Of a DNA stretch of 64,000 nt, positions 22,600-33,277 are shown piece by piece. The notes below the pieces were generated by a model that was not told where the DNA came from, did not search any database, and saw nothing but the letters and a program-made list of their open reading frames with translations. Position 1 is the stretch's first letter. Each line of letters starts with the position of its first letter. A program made the translations under genes and the position numbers. Source of the stretch: Anniella stebbinsi (Eukaryota > Chordata > Lepidosauria > Squamata > Anniellidae); contig JARDYH010000007.1 of assembly GCA_029215795.1 (NCBI GenBank), positions 95,805,263 through 95,869,262 of the forward strand, written 5' to 3'.

Positions 22600-23980
22600 A
22601 GAATAGGGCTGCATCCCACATTTGCTGGTTCATTATATCAAATGAGGAGGGGATTGCTGGCTGGGTCCAGGAGGTTGTAAATGCCTTGAGAGAGGGAGTG
22701 GTGCCAGCCTCTTTAAAGAGGCGGTAATCAGACCACACCTGAAAAAGCCTAACCTGGACCCAGAGGATGTTGACAATTATAGGCTGGCGGCTAATATCCC
22801 CTTCTTGGGCAAGGTGCTTGAGCGGGTGGTTGCAGGACAACTCCAGGCACTCTTGAATGAAACCGATTATCTACATCCATTTCAATCAGGCTTCAGGCCT
22901 GGTTTTGGAATGGAAACTGCCTTGGCTGCCCTGTGGGAAGACCTTTGCCAGGAGAGGGACAGGGGGAGTGCGACCCTGTTGATTCTCTTGGACCTCTCAG
23001 CGGCTTTCAATACCATCGACCATGGTATCCTTCTGGATAGGCTGTCTGGGCTGGGAGTTGGAGGCACTGCGTTACAGTGGTTCCGCTCCTGCTTGGATGG
23101 CCGATTCCAGAAGGTGGTGCTGGGGGATTATTGCTCTGTGCCATGGCACCTAGGCCATGGGGTCCCACAGGGCTCTATATTATCCCCTATGCTGTTCAAC
23201 ATTTACATGAAACCACTGGGAGAGGTTATCCGGAGATGTGGGCTGAGGATGACATCCAATATGTGGATGACACCCAGCTCTAGCTCTCCTTTTCACCAAA
23301 CCCAGGTGAGGTAATGGACTGGATGAGGGCCAACAAACTGAGACTCAATCCAAACAAGATGGAGGTACTGTTTGTGGGTGGTTCGTCTATCCGGCTAGGT
23401 GACCCTGTTCTGGATGGGGTTGCAGTCCCCCTAAAGGATTGGGTTCATAGTTCGGGGGTGCTCCCAGATCCAGAACTGTCACTTGAGGCACAGGTGGACT
23501 CAGTGGCAAGGAGCACCTTTTATCAGCTTAGGTTGATATACCAACTGCACCCTTATCTGGACAGAGATAGCCTAGCTACAGTTATCCACGCTCTGATAAC
23601 CTCTCGTCTGGATTACTGCAATGCGTTATACGTGGGGCTGCCTTTGAAAACTGTGCAGAAACTTCAACTGGTACAAAACAGGGCAGCCAGTCCTTTTCTA
23701 GCTTCACTGGCTGCCGGTCCAGGTCTGGGCCTGATTCAAAGTGCTGGTATTAACATTCAAAGCCCTAAATGGCTTGGGGCCAGATTATCTGAAAGAACGC
23801 ATCCTCCCATATGTACCTGCCCAAACCCTAAGATCATCCTCCGGGGTCCTTCTCTGTGTGCCCCTGCCAAAGGAAGTGAGGCAGATGGCTACCAGGAGGA
23901 GGGCCTTCTCTGCTGTGGCACCCTGGCTGTGGAATGAGCTCTCTAGAGAGGTTTGCCTGGCACCTACATTACGCTATATT
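22600..23980 (+). mobile_element. L2-type LINE copy I, older, host of the nested L2
   Basis: RT and C-terminal region of an L2 element. It stops abruptly at about 23980, where a second L2 begins. A 3'-UTR-like piece with an L2-style tail (GGCTATTGGGCGGTATAGAAATG, then AATAAATAAATAA) appears at 27736-28015, after the end of the second L2. The simplest reading is that the younger L2 landed in this one. Frame errors are more frequent here than in copy II, consistent with greater age. Confidence 0.75.
22650..23980 (+). pseudogene. L2 copy I reverse transcriptase, frame-broken
   Basis: Motifs in order: the linker, broken before 22805; LGKVLERVVAGQLQALLNE from 22811; LDLSAAFNTIDHGILLDRLS; GVPQGSILSPMLFNIYMKPL; the catalytic box as YVDDTQL in another frame at about 23265; then 23314-23937 with MRANKLRLNPNKMEVLFVG and SRLDYCNALYVGLPLKTVQK; and finally 23741-23980 with the C-terminal VAPWLWNELSREV block. 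At least three frameshifts separate these. YVDD replaces the YADD seen in copy II. Confidence 0.82.
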
Positions 23981-23984
23981 AGAC

Positions 23985-25960
23985 GCCAGATGGTATACGG
24001 AAGACCTCAGGGAGTTGAAGCGGAAAGGACGACGACTGGAGCGCCGATGGCGGAAAACTCGACTTCTGTCCGACAAGACACAGCATTGAGAACATCTTCG
24101 TTCCTATGGGGTGGCAATACGTGCAGTGAAGAAAGCTTTCTTCTCTGCGCGCATTGCATCTGCGAATTCGCGTCCAGCGGAACTGTTCAGGGTGGTGAGG
24201 GGTCTAACTCGGGCACCTTCCCCCCTGAATCCGATTTTAGAGCCTTCGGCAGTTCGCTGTGATGCCTTTAACGATCATTTCACAGATAAAATCTCTCGGA
24301 TAAGAGCCGACTTAGATGCCGTCGTTATAGCAGAGGCTGACGATGGAGTGTCCGGCGACTCTGCGAGTAGAATTACGCTGGATCAGTTTCAGTTGGTGAG
24401 TACCGAGGACGTGGACAAGCTGCTTGGACGAGTGAGGACGACGACTTGCCCTCTCGATCCCTGTCCTTCATGGCTGGTCGTCCAGGGAGGAGATGCGGTT
24501 AGATCGCAATTACAATATATTATTAATGCATCTCTCAGGGAGGGGAGTTTCCCATCATGTTTAAAAGAAGCAGTGGTACGGCCGCTTGTAAAGAAGCCCT
24601 CCCTGGATCCCCTGGACTTTAATAACTACAGACCGGTATCAAACCTTCCATTCTTGGGCAAGGTGATCGAGAGGGCGGTTGCCTTTCAACTCCAAGTAGT
24701 CTTGGATGACACTGATTTTCTAGACCCATTTCAAACTGCCTTCAGGGCGGGATACGGAGTTGAGACTGCTATGGTTGCCTTAGTGGATGATCTACACCTT
24801 AGTATTGACAGGGGGAGTGTGTCCCTGTTGGTACTTCTGGACCTCTCAGCGGCTTTCGATATCATCGACCATGGTATCCTTCTGGAACGCCTGAGGGGAT
24901 TGGGAATTGGGGGCACTGTGCTTCAGTGCTTCCGGTCCTACCTCTCGGGCAGGTTCCAGATGGTGATGCTTGGGGATAGCTGCTCTGCAAAGAAGGAGCT
25001 GCTGTGTGGCGTACCGCAAGGTGCCATCCTTTCCCCAATGCTGTTTAACATTTTCATGAAACTGCTGGGAGAGATCATCCAGAGGCATGGGGCAGGGTGC
25101 TATCAGTATGCTGATGACACCCAAATATATTTCTCTATGCCTTCGATAACAGCGCTAGCTAAGGATAGTGTGTCTCCTCTGAATGAATGCTTGGAGGCGG
25201 TAATGGGCTGGATGAGAAAAAACAAACTGAAACTGAATCCAGACAAGACGGAGGTGCTTGCTGTCAAAGGCCGCAACCTGGGTTTGGAGGTGTGTCAACT
25301 GGTTCTGGATGGGGTTACACTCCCCCGAAAGATTGTGTTTGCAGCTTGGGGGTACTCCTGGATCCGTCGCTCCAAATGACAGCCCAGATAGATGCGACGG
25401 CCAGGAGTGCCTACTATCAGCTTCGGCTGATACGCCAGCTGTGCCCCTTCCTAGAGTTGGAAGACCTAAAGATGGTGGTGCACGCGCTGGTAACTTTGAA
25501 GCTCGACTTCTGCAATGCGCTGTACATAGGGCTACCTCTGTGCCTAGTCCGGAAACTTCAACTAGTTCAAAATATGGCAGCCAGGTTGGTCACCGGTACA
25601 TCTAGGGGTGACCATATTACGCCAGCTTTAAAATCGCTCCACTGGCTGCCAATTAGTTTCCGGGTAAAGTATAAAGTGTTGGTTATTACCTTTAAAGCCC
25701 TACATGGTTTGGGTCCAGGTTACCTGCGGGATCGCCTTCTCCCATACAATCCGCCCCGCACGCTCAGGTCCTCTGGGAAGAACTTACTGCAGTCGGCCAA
25801 GACTAGGCTGACAACCGTTACCCAGAGGACCTTCTCTTCTGCCGCTCCCAGACTGTGGAATGACCTGCCGGAGGAGACTCGTCAACTTAACAGTCTTTCA
25901 GAATTTAAGAAAGCCATAAAGACTGTTCTCTTCCAGCAGGCATATACAGTGGAATTTTAG
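23985..25960 (+). pseudogene. L2 copy II reverse transcriptase, almost intact
   Basis: An open frame runs from about 24090 to about 25330. In order it shows the basic linker, VAIRAVKKAFFSARIASANS, NNYRPVSNLPFLGKVIERAV, LDLSAAFDIIDHGILLERLR, GVPQGAILSPMLFNIFMKLL, the catalytic YADDTQIYFS, and MRKNKLKLNPDKTEV. After a single frameshift near 25330-25345 it resumes as CVCSLGVLLDPSLQMTAQID through KSLHWLPISFRVKYKVLVIT and ends at TAG near 25958. One further defect is an in-frame TGA at 24087-24089 in the linker. With only two lesions over about 650 codons, this is the youngest LINE in the window. The missing endonuclease and 5' end still make it inactive. Confidence 0.88.
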
Positions 25961-26050
25961 AATGTTTTAAGGATGTTTTTAGGATGTTTTAGGATTTTTA
26001 TGCAGTTTTAATAATATGTGTCATGTTTTAATCAGTTTTATGTATTTTAT

Positions 26051-27611
26051 TAGGGGTGTGCACGGACCCCCCGGATCGGATCGGGACCCGGATCGGGACC
26101 TCCAATTTTGTCCCGGACCGGTTCGGACAAAATCGGAGGCCCCCCGGACCGGATCGAGTCCGATCCCGACCCAAAAATCTTAAATTTTTGGATCAGCCGC
26201 CATTTTTTTCCCCATAGACTTGCATTGCAATGCAAGTCTATGAGGAAAAAATGGCGGCGGGTGGGTGAGGGGGGCCTAACTCCCTCCCCCCCCGGGGCCG
26301 TCCGCTGTGGACGGCCCCGGCAGGTAAGCCCCCTCCCCCGCGCTCCCTACCCCCCCTGGGGCCGCCCGCTTCCATCCGCTGGCGCCCGCGGGCGCCAGCG
26401 GATAGAAGCGGACGGCTCCGGGGGGGGGTAAGCCCCCTTCCCTGCCACTGCTTACCTTCTCGGCCCGTCCGCTCCCGTCCGGCGCCGGCGGCTACTACCA
26501 GCGGGCTCCGCGGCCTACTCTCGAGTAGCGCGCCGGGTGATGACATCACCCGGCGCGCCACCCTGGAGCAGGCCGTGGAGCCTGCTGGGAGTAGTAGGCG
26601 CCGGCGTCGGACGGGAGCCGCCGGGCCGGGAAGGTAAGGGCCCCCCTCCCCCCTCCGCGCGCCCCCTCCTCCCCTCCACGCACCCCCTCCTTACCTTCCC
26701 GGCCCGGCGGCTCCCGTCCGGCGCCGGCGCCTACTACTACCAGCAGGCTCCGCGGCCTGCTCTAGAGTAGCGCGCCGGGTGATTACATCACCCGGCGCGC
26801 CACCCTAGAGCAGGCCGCGGAGCCTGCTGGGAGTAGTAGGCGCCGGCGCCGGACGGGAGCCACCGGGCCGGGAAGGTAAGGGCCCCCCTCCCCCCTCCGC
26901 GCGCCCCCTCCTCCCCTCCACGCACCCCCTCCTTACCTTCCCGGCCCGGCGGCTCCCGTCCGGCGCCGGCGCCTACTACTCCCAGCAGGCTCCGCAACCT
27001 GCTCTAGAGTAGCGCGCCGGGTGATGACATCACCCGGCGCGCCACCCTAGAGCAGGCCGCGGAGCCTGCTGGGAGTAGTAGGCGCCGGCGCCGGACGGGA
27101 GCCACCGGGCAGGGAAGGTAAGGGCCCCCCTCCCCCCTACGCGCGCCCCCTCCTCCCCTCCACGCACCCCCTGCTTACCTTCTCGGCCCGTCCACTCCCG
27201 TCCGGGGCCGGCGGCTACCACCAGCAGGCTCCGCGGCCTGCTCTAGAGTAGCGCGCCGGGTGATGACATCACCCGGCGCGCCACCCTAGAGCAGGCCGCG
27301 GAGCCCGCTGGTAGTAGCTGCTAGTGCCGGACGGGAGCGGACGGGCCGAGAAGGTAAGCGCCCCCCTCCTCCCCCCCCGCTGTGCACTTTCATCGGCGGG
27401 CGCCCGCTGGCGCCCGCCAATGGAAGCGGCGGTGGGCGCCAGTGGGCGCCCGCCGATCCGCCGATCCGCCGAACCGGTTCGGAGCCTTTTCGGACCGGTT
27501 TGGATTGGATCGGCCGATCCAGCTGCGGGATCGGAAATCGGATAATTTATCTGATTTCCCACTGGACCGGACTCGGATCGTGGATCGGGTCCGATCCAGT
27601 GCACATCCCTA
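26051..27611. mobile_element. GC-rich hAT-like foldback element, 1.56 kb, inside the L2 3' UTR
   Basis: Starts TAGGGGTGTGCAC and ends GTGCACATCCCTA, flanked by the 8-bp duplication TATTTTAT (26043-26050 and 27612-27619). Removing it restores a continuous L2 3' UTR. Both ends carry GGATCGG-type repeats, as does the element at 35517. The core is over 70% G+C and consists of about 240-bp tandem palindromic units. A short palindrome with ATGCAAGTCTATG sits at about 26205-26250. No transposase is encoded; long frames on both strands are composition artefacts. The hAT assignment rests on the 8-bp duplication and the TAGGG...CCCTA termini. Confidence 0.88.
26520..27330. repeat. About 240-bp tandem palindromic GC-rich units, roughly 3.3 copies
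   Basis: The palindrome GCGCGCCGGGTGATGACATC, continuing into its own complement, recurs with its GAGTAG lead-in at 26523, 26765, 27007 and 27246, spacings of 242, 242 and 239. Between them each unit reads out through GGAAGGTAAGGG and C-rich sequence and back through the complement. Each unit is therefore itself an inverted repeat. The second unit has ATTACATCA in place of ATGACATCA. Confidence 0.9.
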
Positions 27612-27670
27612 TATTTTATCATGTTGTTGTTCCCCGCCTCGATCCAGACGGAGAGGCGGGTAAGAAATAA

Positions 27671-27695
27671 ATTGTTATTATTATTATTATTATTG

Positions 27696-27733
<38 letters not shown>

Positions 27734-27735
27734 TT
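27671..27735 (+). repeat. (TTA)n microsatellite, L2 3' tail
   Basis: TTA units with two TTG interruptions, directly after the L2 tail motif. Confidence 0.95.
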
Positions 27736-28015
27736 CTCAGTATTTTAACAGTTCATCAGTTTAATGTTTAGCGTTGCTGTTTAAAACTGTATTTTAAATC
27801 GGTACTGATTTTTACATGGCTGCTTGGTTTTATCCTGGTTGTGCTTTTACACTGTATTTTATATTATGTTTTTATACTGTTGTTTGTTTTATATTTTTAA
27901 TTGTTTTCATGGTTTTAATTTTTATAACCTGCCCAGAGAGCTTCGGCTATTGGGCGGTATAGAAATGCAATGAATGCATGCATGCATGCATGAATAAATG
28001 AATAAATAAATAATA
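27736..28015 (+). mobile_element. 3' UTR of L2 copy I, displaced by the nested L2
   Basis: T-rich 3'-UTR-like sequence ending CCTGCCCAGAGAGCTTCGGC, then GGGCGGTATAGAAATG and a degenerate ATGC/AATAAATAAAT tail. It has its own tail distinct from the TTA tail just before it, so it belongs to a second element. The nearest candidate is L2 copy I. Confidence 0.65.
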
Positions 28016-28658
28016 AAATCCCCACCCCATATTCTTTAAATTATGTATTAATATGCAGTTCCACAGAAATACCAGGAAAAAACTGAAAAGCAATATTCAG
28101 AATTCAGTTCTGGAGGGAACATCTTCCTTCTTTACCTCTGCTGCCATACTGAGGTTTTAATTCTTCCAAAACATAGGGGGTACTGTGAGCCTCCCCCTCC
28201 TCTTCTTTTACAATAAACATGTACCCTAAACTCAGCTAAACCAGTCTCTGCCACCCCCCAGAATTAGCAGTAGCTTATGAGGTCAAAGAGATGGTTGTGG
28301 CTGGATGAAAGACTTACGTGACGTCTGCCCGGTGCTGTTCCTCCAATCAAACTAGCAGCTACAATATGGCTGCTTTGAAGTTTGGGTTTTTAAAAAACGT
28401 CTTGTGGGAGATTCTACTTGCAGATCTCTCATGCAAGGTCTAGTTGACACTTAATCCCACCGGGAAAAAGAAGAAGCTGAGGAAGCAACAGTACTGGAGT
28501 TTGAAAAATGTAAAAGCTTAATATTTGCCCATAATGTACTGAGACGGATAGTTCCACATGGTCTAAATGATCTACTGCAACAATATTGCTAGTAGTTCTC
28601 TAAAATGCAATAGTGAAGAATATCCAGCTAATTTTAATGTGCGTGTATGTGTGTGTGT

Positions 28659-28659
<1 letters not shown>

Positions 28660-28708
<49 letters not shown>
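28660..28708. repeat. (CT)n microsatellite
   Basis: About 24 uninterrupted CT units after a short GT run. Confidence 0.97.
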
Positions 28709-28711
<3 letters not shown>

Positions 28712-29157
28712 CACACGACTACCATTGCCATTTCTTTGTTGTTTTAACAGAATGATAACCACAGACAAGAAATTAGAAATAGCGGCATGTCTGGTTAGCA
28801 ACTCTGTCCTTTTCTCTGATTGTCTGCAGGACTTGTGATTAAATCTTGCCATTTCTTTCGAATGAGGACTAGAGAAATGTGAATACAGCACCAAGTGTCA
28901 AAACTTGCAGCTCTCTGTGTCTTGATGGAACTCACATTTCTAAAATGTCCCAGGGTGATACTGGTCCTAATTGGTGGCCTCCACTCAATTTTGGACTGAG
29001 ATCTGGGCGCTTTCTATAAATGGGCGCTCTGTTTTTCTGTCTGTGGTATTGACTTTTTGCAGCCTCCTAAATTCTCCAAAGTTTGGGGCCGCCTCATTCT
29101 GCTGCACGGTATCATGGCTATTAACAAGCTCTGAACTTGTGAAAAACCCAGGGTTGT

Positions 29158-29181
29158 GCTGCTGCTGCTGCTGCTGCTGCT
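29158..29181. repeat. (GCT)8 microsatellite
   Basis: Eight GCT units. Confidence 0.95.
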
Positions 29182-30278
29182 TCTTTCTGGACCTTTTCAA
29201 ATTAGGTTTATTAATGTCAGATTATAGTAGTTGTTTGAAAACAAACTAGGAGATTTCTTTGCACTAAAACCAAGCAAAGCAAACCCACCCCAGGCCCTAT
29301 TAATCTTTCCTCTAATAAAAATGAAAAATACCCATGACCCTTTTCTAGAGATGGAGTTCACTGTGGTTATTTCCCTGCACCAGCAGCGAAGTGCTCAACT
29401 CTAACCCTCCAGAATACGCCGGCTGTTTGGAGAGAGATCATTAGCTCAGACAGCGGGGGAGGATTTGCAGTACGGTAATTTGTCAGTTGCCCATGGAGAA
29501 ATGAACACAGCTTTCTCTGGATCATCTAAAAACACCAAGAACATTTTTCTCTTGAGACCAGTGGCGAGAGAAGATCTCGGAGCTAGGATTTTTATCAGCT
29601 GAAATAGAGTTTCGTCTTCTACAGCTGGGTGGATTCTGCAGAGTATGTTAAAGAAAACATTTCTTTGTATGTAATTCTGAAAGCAGAATAAGAGCACTGA
29701 GGCAGCCGCATTTTAGAAATACGATTATCCTGTTTCGTAATTATAATTGAGAAAGGGAGGCAATCAACATCTGGGTAAAAAATGGTCAAATTTGACAGAT
29801 TCTTTTTCAAAGGAGCAAATATATCATATTTCACCTTAGCAGTACAAATAATATGGTCGCTGAAGAATCCTTTCAAGTCCTTGAATGTACATAGCTGAGC
29901 AGGAAATTGGCGATGCCATCTAGGCAAGCGAAGCAAAGGAGGCATGTGCTGCACTCGCCCTGCAGGCGGTGGCGGTGGCGCTTGCCCCAGTGGAAGTGAT
30001 CAGAGGGCTGTCCCATTCCCCACCCACGCTATCTCTTCCCAACCATCCCATAACGACCTCCTCTCACTCAAGTGCCTTGAGTCCATGCCTCATTCTGCAC
30101 AAGGGCCCTTGAGTGCTGCTTGGGACCAGATTACCTTTGGGATCGCCTCGCCCCTCATGTCCCTACCCAGACTCTATGATCATGGGAGGCTGCCACATGC
30201 ATCTCAAGAGTACTTCTGGTAGCACCTGCAGCACCTGCAGCCCTCTGGAACACCTGCAGCCCTCTTGGCATTCGGGGA

Positions 30279-30470
30279 GGGGCCATAGCTTAATGGTAGG
30301 ACGCAACCTTTGCAAGCACAATGTCCCACATTCATGCACCAGCACAGGCAGGTGGGCTGGCAAAGACTCTGCCTGAAACTGGAGAGCTCCCAGTCAGGGT
30401 CAACAATCCTTGGCCAGGTGGACCAATGGTGCCCCTCAGTATTAGGCAGTTGTCAAAGTGTCACATGTAT
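30279..30470 (+). mobile_element. tRNA-derived SINE, degenerate
   Basis: The head GGGGCCATAGCTTAATGGTA and CTTTGCAAGCACAATGTCCC resembles a tRNA body (box A region TAGCTTAATGG). The body continues with GGAGAGCTCCCAGTCAGGGT and GGTGGACCAATGG...TATTAGGCAG, matching the family seen antisense at 10.6 kb. Box B is decayed (ACATTCATGCACC). Not a functional tRNA gene. Confidence 0.6.
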
Positions 30471-30477
30471 ATCTGCT

Positions 30478-30975
30478 AGGATCCTGCAGGTTTCCTCTCT
30501 TCCGGGGTATCTCCTGGCCCAATGAGGCCCTGTCTGGGTAAGGCTGGCTAAAATAAATAACTGTAATGCCCATGCTATTCCCCTAACCCCCAATTCTTTT
30601 ATTTGTATTTAGACATGCATGGCCTAATCTAGAGGCAAGGCAGCAGTTCTACTGCAGTGGAATGCATCCACTCACTGTGCCACGCATGCATAGGCATGGA
30701 TAATAATAATAATAATGATAATAATAATAAGCAGATATGCTTAGCTTTAGTGGGATCCTGCAGGTTTCCGTGCTTCCGGGGTATCTCCTGGCCCAATGAG
30801 GACCTGCCTGGGTAAGGCTGGTTCAGTTCATTGGTGTGGGTCCACTGTGCCAGGCAGAGGAATTTCTGCAGAGCGTAATTTCTGACTGTCTGTGCAGTGC
30901 TGCTTGTGGGATCCTCCAGGTTGGCGCGCCGCAGGGGTATGTTCTGCCCCAATGAGGCCCTGCCTGGCTAAGGCT
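30478..30975 (+). repeat. Three dispersed direct copies of a 75-bp unit
   Basis: Copies at about 30478-30552, 30752-30826 and 30903-30975. Each runs GGATCCTGCAGG or GGATCCTCCAGG, then GGGGTAT, then a CCCAATGAGG...CCTG block and GGTAAGGCTGG or GGCTAAGGCTGG. The first two are closest; the third diverges in the middle. An ATAATAATA run lies between copies 1 and 2. Unknown family. Confidence 0.8.
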
Positions 30976-31369
30976 GGCATTTAAGAAAGGTCTTCTACCC
31001 CTGCTCCTGTGGTGACACCCAAGAGTCCATGCCGCTTTCAGGGACAGATCCAACTGGCCCTCTGCCTCTGTGCCCACCTCTGCCAAAAATAACTGCCTGC
31101 CTGCATCAGCCTGCCTGCCTTCTGTGCACGGGGATCATCTTCCTCCTCCTAGCCTCCATTACTGAAGGGATGCAGAAGCATCTCACACATTGCCTTTTTT
31201 GAGCCACTGTGCCTGCCCAGCCCGCCTTGGCGGGTCGATGTGCATGTGCATTTTTGGCTTCAATCAATACCAATATCGAGAGAAGCTATGTCAAACTGAC
31301 GTATGTGCTCTCATTGCGGAGTGCTGCCATGAGTCCACTCCCTCCAGCCCTTCAGTAAGATTGCCAACT
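30976..31369. other. Non-coding stretch
   Basis: No gene or repeat recognised. Confidence 0.4.
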
Positions 31370-31874
31370 TTAAGGACTAGATCTTTAAAAATGAGGAGTT
31401 ATTATAGCACAGCAGCAGCAGCATGGAGTGCATTACCGGAAACAGTGCATGTTGTTGAGAGCTTACTTCCAAGTAACGCCTGCAGCTGTGCATCTGAAAT
31501 TGGGCACAGATGACCCACAAAGGCCATCTGTGAGATGCCCATGAGGATGACGTCTCTTGAAAAAGGAGCACTTATGTCACCTGAAACAGTGGATTTTGAC
31601 AACTTACTTCCAAGTAACGCTTGCACCGATTGTTCTAAAATTTGGTACACAAGACTAGCAACACTCAGTCTGCACTGTGACCAAGTTTCAAACCTGTAAC
31701 TTGGAAAATTAAGAAGTTTTAGGCCTTTCTGACTCAAAAATCAATTCTAGAGCCTATAGGGCAAAATGGAGAAATACGATACGGTTCACCTATGATATAA
31801 TTGGAGACGATAATTTTTTTGGTCTGAAATTCCGATAATGATACGATACGATATTTCGGGCATGCACATCCCTA
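31370..31874. mobile_element. Partial AT-rich element with a hAT-like right end
   Basis: The right end reads GCATGCACATCCCTA, very like GTGCACATCCCTA of the 26-kb element, and is preceded by ATACGATACGATA repeats in the position where the others have GGATCGG repeats. Inside, a unit of about 140 bp is repeated: CTTACTTCCAAGTAACGC at about 31463 and again at about 31602. No left terminus or 8-bp duplication was found, so the element is truncated or eroded. Confidence 0.55.
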
Positions 31875-32213
31875 GTTATGGGACTTTTCTCTGTCTGAAA
31901 ATGCAGAGGGTTACACCCGTAGATCACTTTTTGAGGTGTGGTGACACAGTATTCCACAGTATAAAAGCATTATGATATTGGCAGTTTAATTTTGGATTCC
32001 TTTCCTTTTTATTGTTCATCTTAATGCTTATTATTATTATTACTATTATTGTACACCTTATTGCCAGCTTGCAGTTATTTCGTCAAAGTTTGTGTTTGTG
32101 TTTATTTTGCTCATTTGGGCAAGACTTCTGTTTTCTAAAGGAGAGCTTCTTGCCTCTGATAGCTTCCTTGTCTCTGCTCATTAACCATGCTGGTGACCTC
32201 TTAGGCTGCCTCT
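31875..32213. other. Non-coding stretch
   Basis: T-rich sequence with a short ATT run. No gene recognised. Confidence 0.4.
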
Positions 32214-32558
32214 ACAAGAGAGGTTTAAAGCTCTTTCAAGGCGCTTAAAAAAATTTACCTCTACAAGAACGGAGCGCAAATCGGGCGTAGAGGCGCGTTA
32301 TCTCTCCGATTATGCGCATTATCGAATGCACGTTAAATCGCGAGTTTTATTTTGCTCCGGCCATTAAAGCGTATTTTGACTATGTGAACAAGCGCTTATG
32401 CACATTAACTACTTGGAAAGCGCATTTCGGACATCCGTTAATGCGCTTCGCTGCCTCTCGCCGCCTCTCGTGCAGAGGTATTAGGTGTAAATGCGCTTCA
32501 GCGATTATGCGCATAATCACCTAACCGGGCGCAAAAGCGAATCCTTGTAGAGGGGACC
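32214..32558 (+). mobile_element. 350-bp Harbinger-like MITE, copy D
   Basis: Termini GGCTGCCTCTACAAG and CTTGTAGAGGGGACC, flanked by TTA on both sides (32211-32213 and 32559-32561), the canonical PIF/Harbinger duplication. It is closest to copy B at 19703. Confidence 0.85.
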
Positions 32559-32561
32559 TTA

Positions 32562-33277
32562 GACTTGATGGTACCTTTCTTGACATGCAGTGAACAATCT
32601 AGCTGTGCTTCTGTTATTGTGGCTTTGAATAAGCATCATGCATTCTGGAGAGATTCAACTTAGAATTAAGTTCAGGGCTGCCTCCCCTCTGGCCAGTTCC
32701 ATGACCATCGTATTCAGCCATAAAGAGGGCCTGGAAGCTGTACCTCTTTCTCATGACATGAACATGCATGAAGGTAATAGAAGTCACACATTATTACAAC
32801 ACTTACATTTTTGGATGCTTCCCTTGTTTCATTTTCCATCTCAACATCATCCTGTGCATTTTAGTCAGGATGGTAGTGATAACATGTCCCCAATAGTAAA
32901 TTACTTTTGATACCTGGTATTGCCATCCGCAGTGATTCTGTAGACTTATTTATGTAATGTTGCTACCTTCTCACCAGACAAGTAAATCATAATTTGGTCT
33001 ACACAACAATCACAAATCCATCTGCCTGTGTTTCTAGGGATCAAATTGCCCCCCGTATATCCTTGATGCTAAAGGATATCTGTTCATCCCCCAAGTAATG
33101 AATCCCTTCTAAGGGATCACTTCTGCCTTCCTTGGAGTGATGCCTTTCTTCTTCAAGACCCACATTGTCTGTGACAATAGAGGAACTTTCACTCATAAAA
33201 TGGAACAACACCAAAGCCTAGTCCACAAACCTCTATCTATGGCAGACTTCCATGGTATGTAAGGTCCCATGGCAATA
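32562..33277. other. Non-coding stretch
   Basis: No gene or repeat recognised. Confidence 0.4.

Larger units (their letters stand above)
23981..27735 (+). mobile_element. L2-type LINE copy II, young, nested in copy I
   Basis: Begins in the basic linker region upstream of RT and continues through a nearly intact RT ORF, a 3' UTR, the CCCGCCTCGATCCAGACGG tail motif and a (TTA)n microsatellite ending at about 27735. A hAT-like foldback element interrupts the 3' UTR at 26051-27611. Truncated 5' of the RT, with no endonuclease present. Identical tail motifs close the L2 pieces at 48.1, 59.1 and 60.2 kb. Confidence 0.85.
28016..30278. other. Unique non-coding DNA with two microsatellites
   Basis: No gene recognised. 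The part at 29420-29930 is transposon-free, of even composition and without long frames; it might be conserved non-coding DNA, but this was not tested. Confidence 0.35.

Noticed and set aside
26100..27660. Several 60-117 codon frames on both strands
   Set aside because: Products of extreme GC content and tandem repetition in a non-coding transposon.
30279..30360. tRNA gene
   Set aside because: Box B is decayed and the sequence continues into a SINE body.
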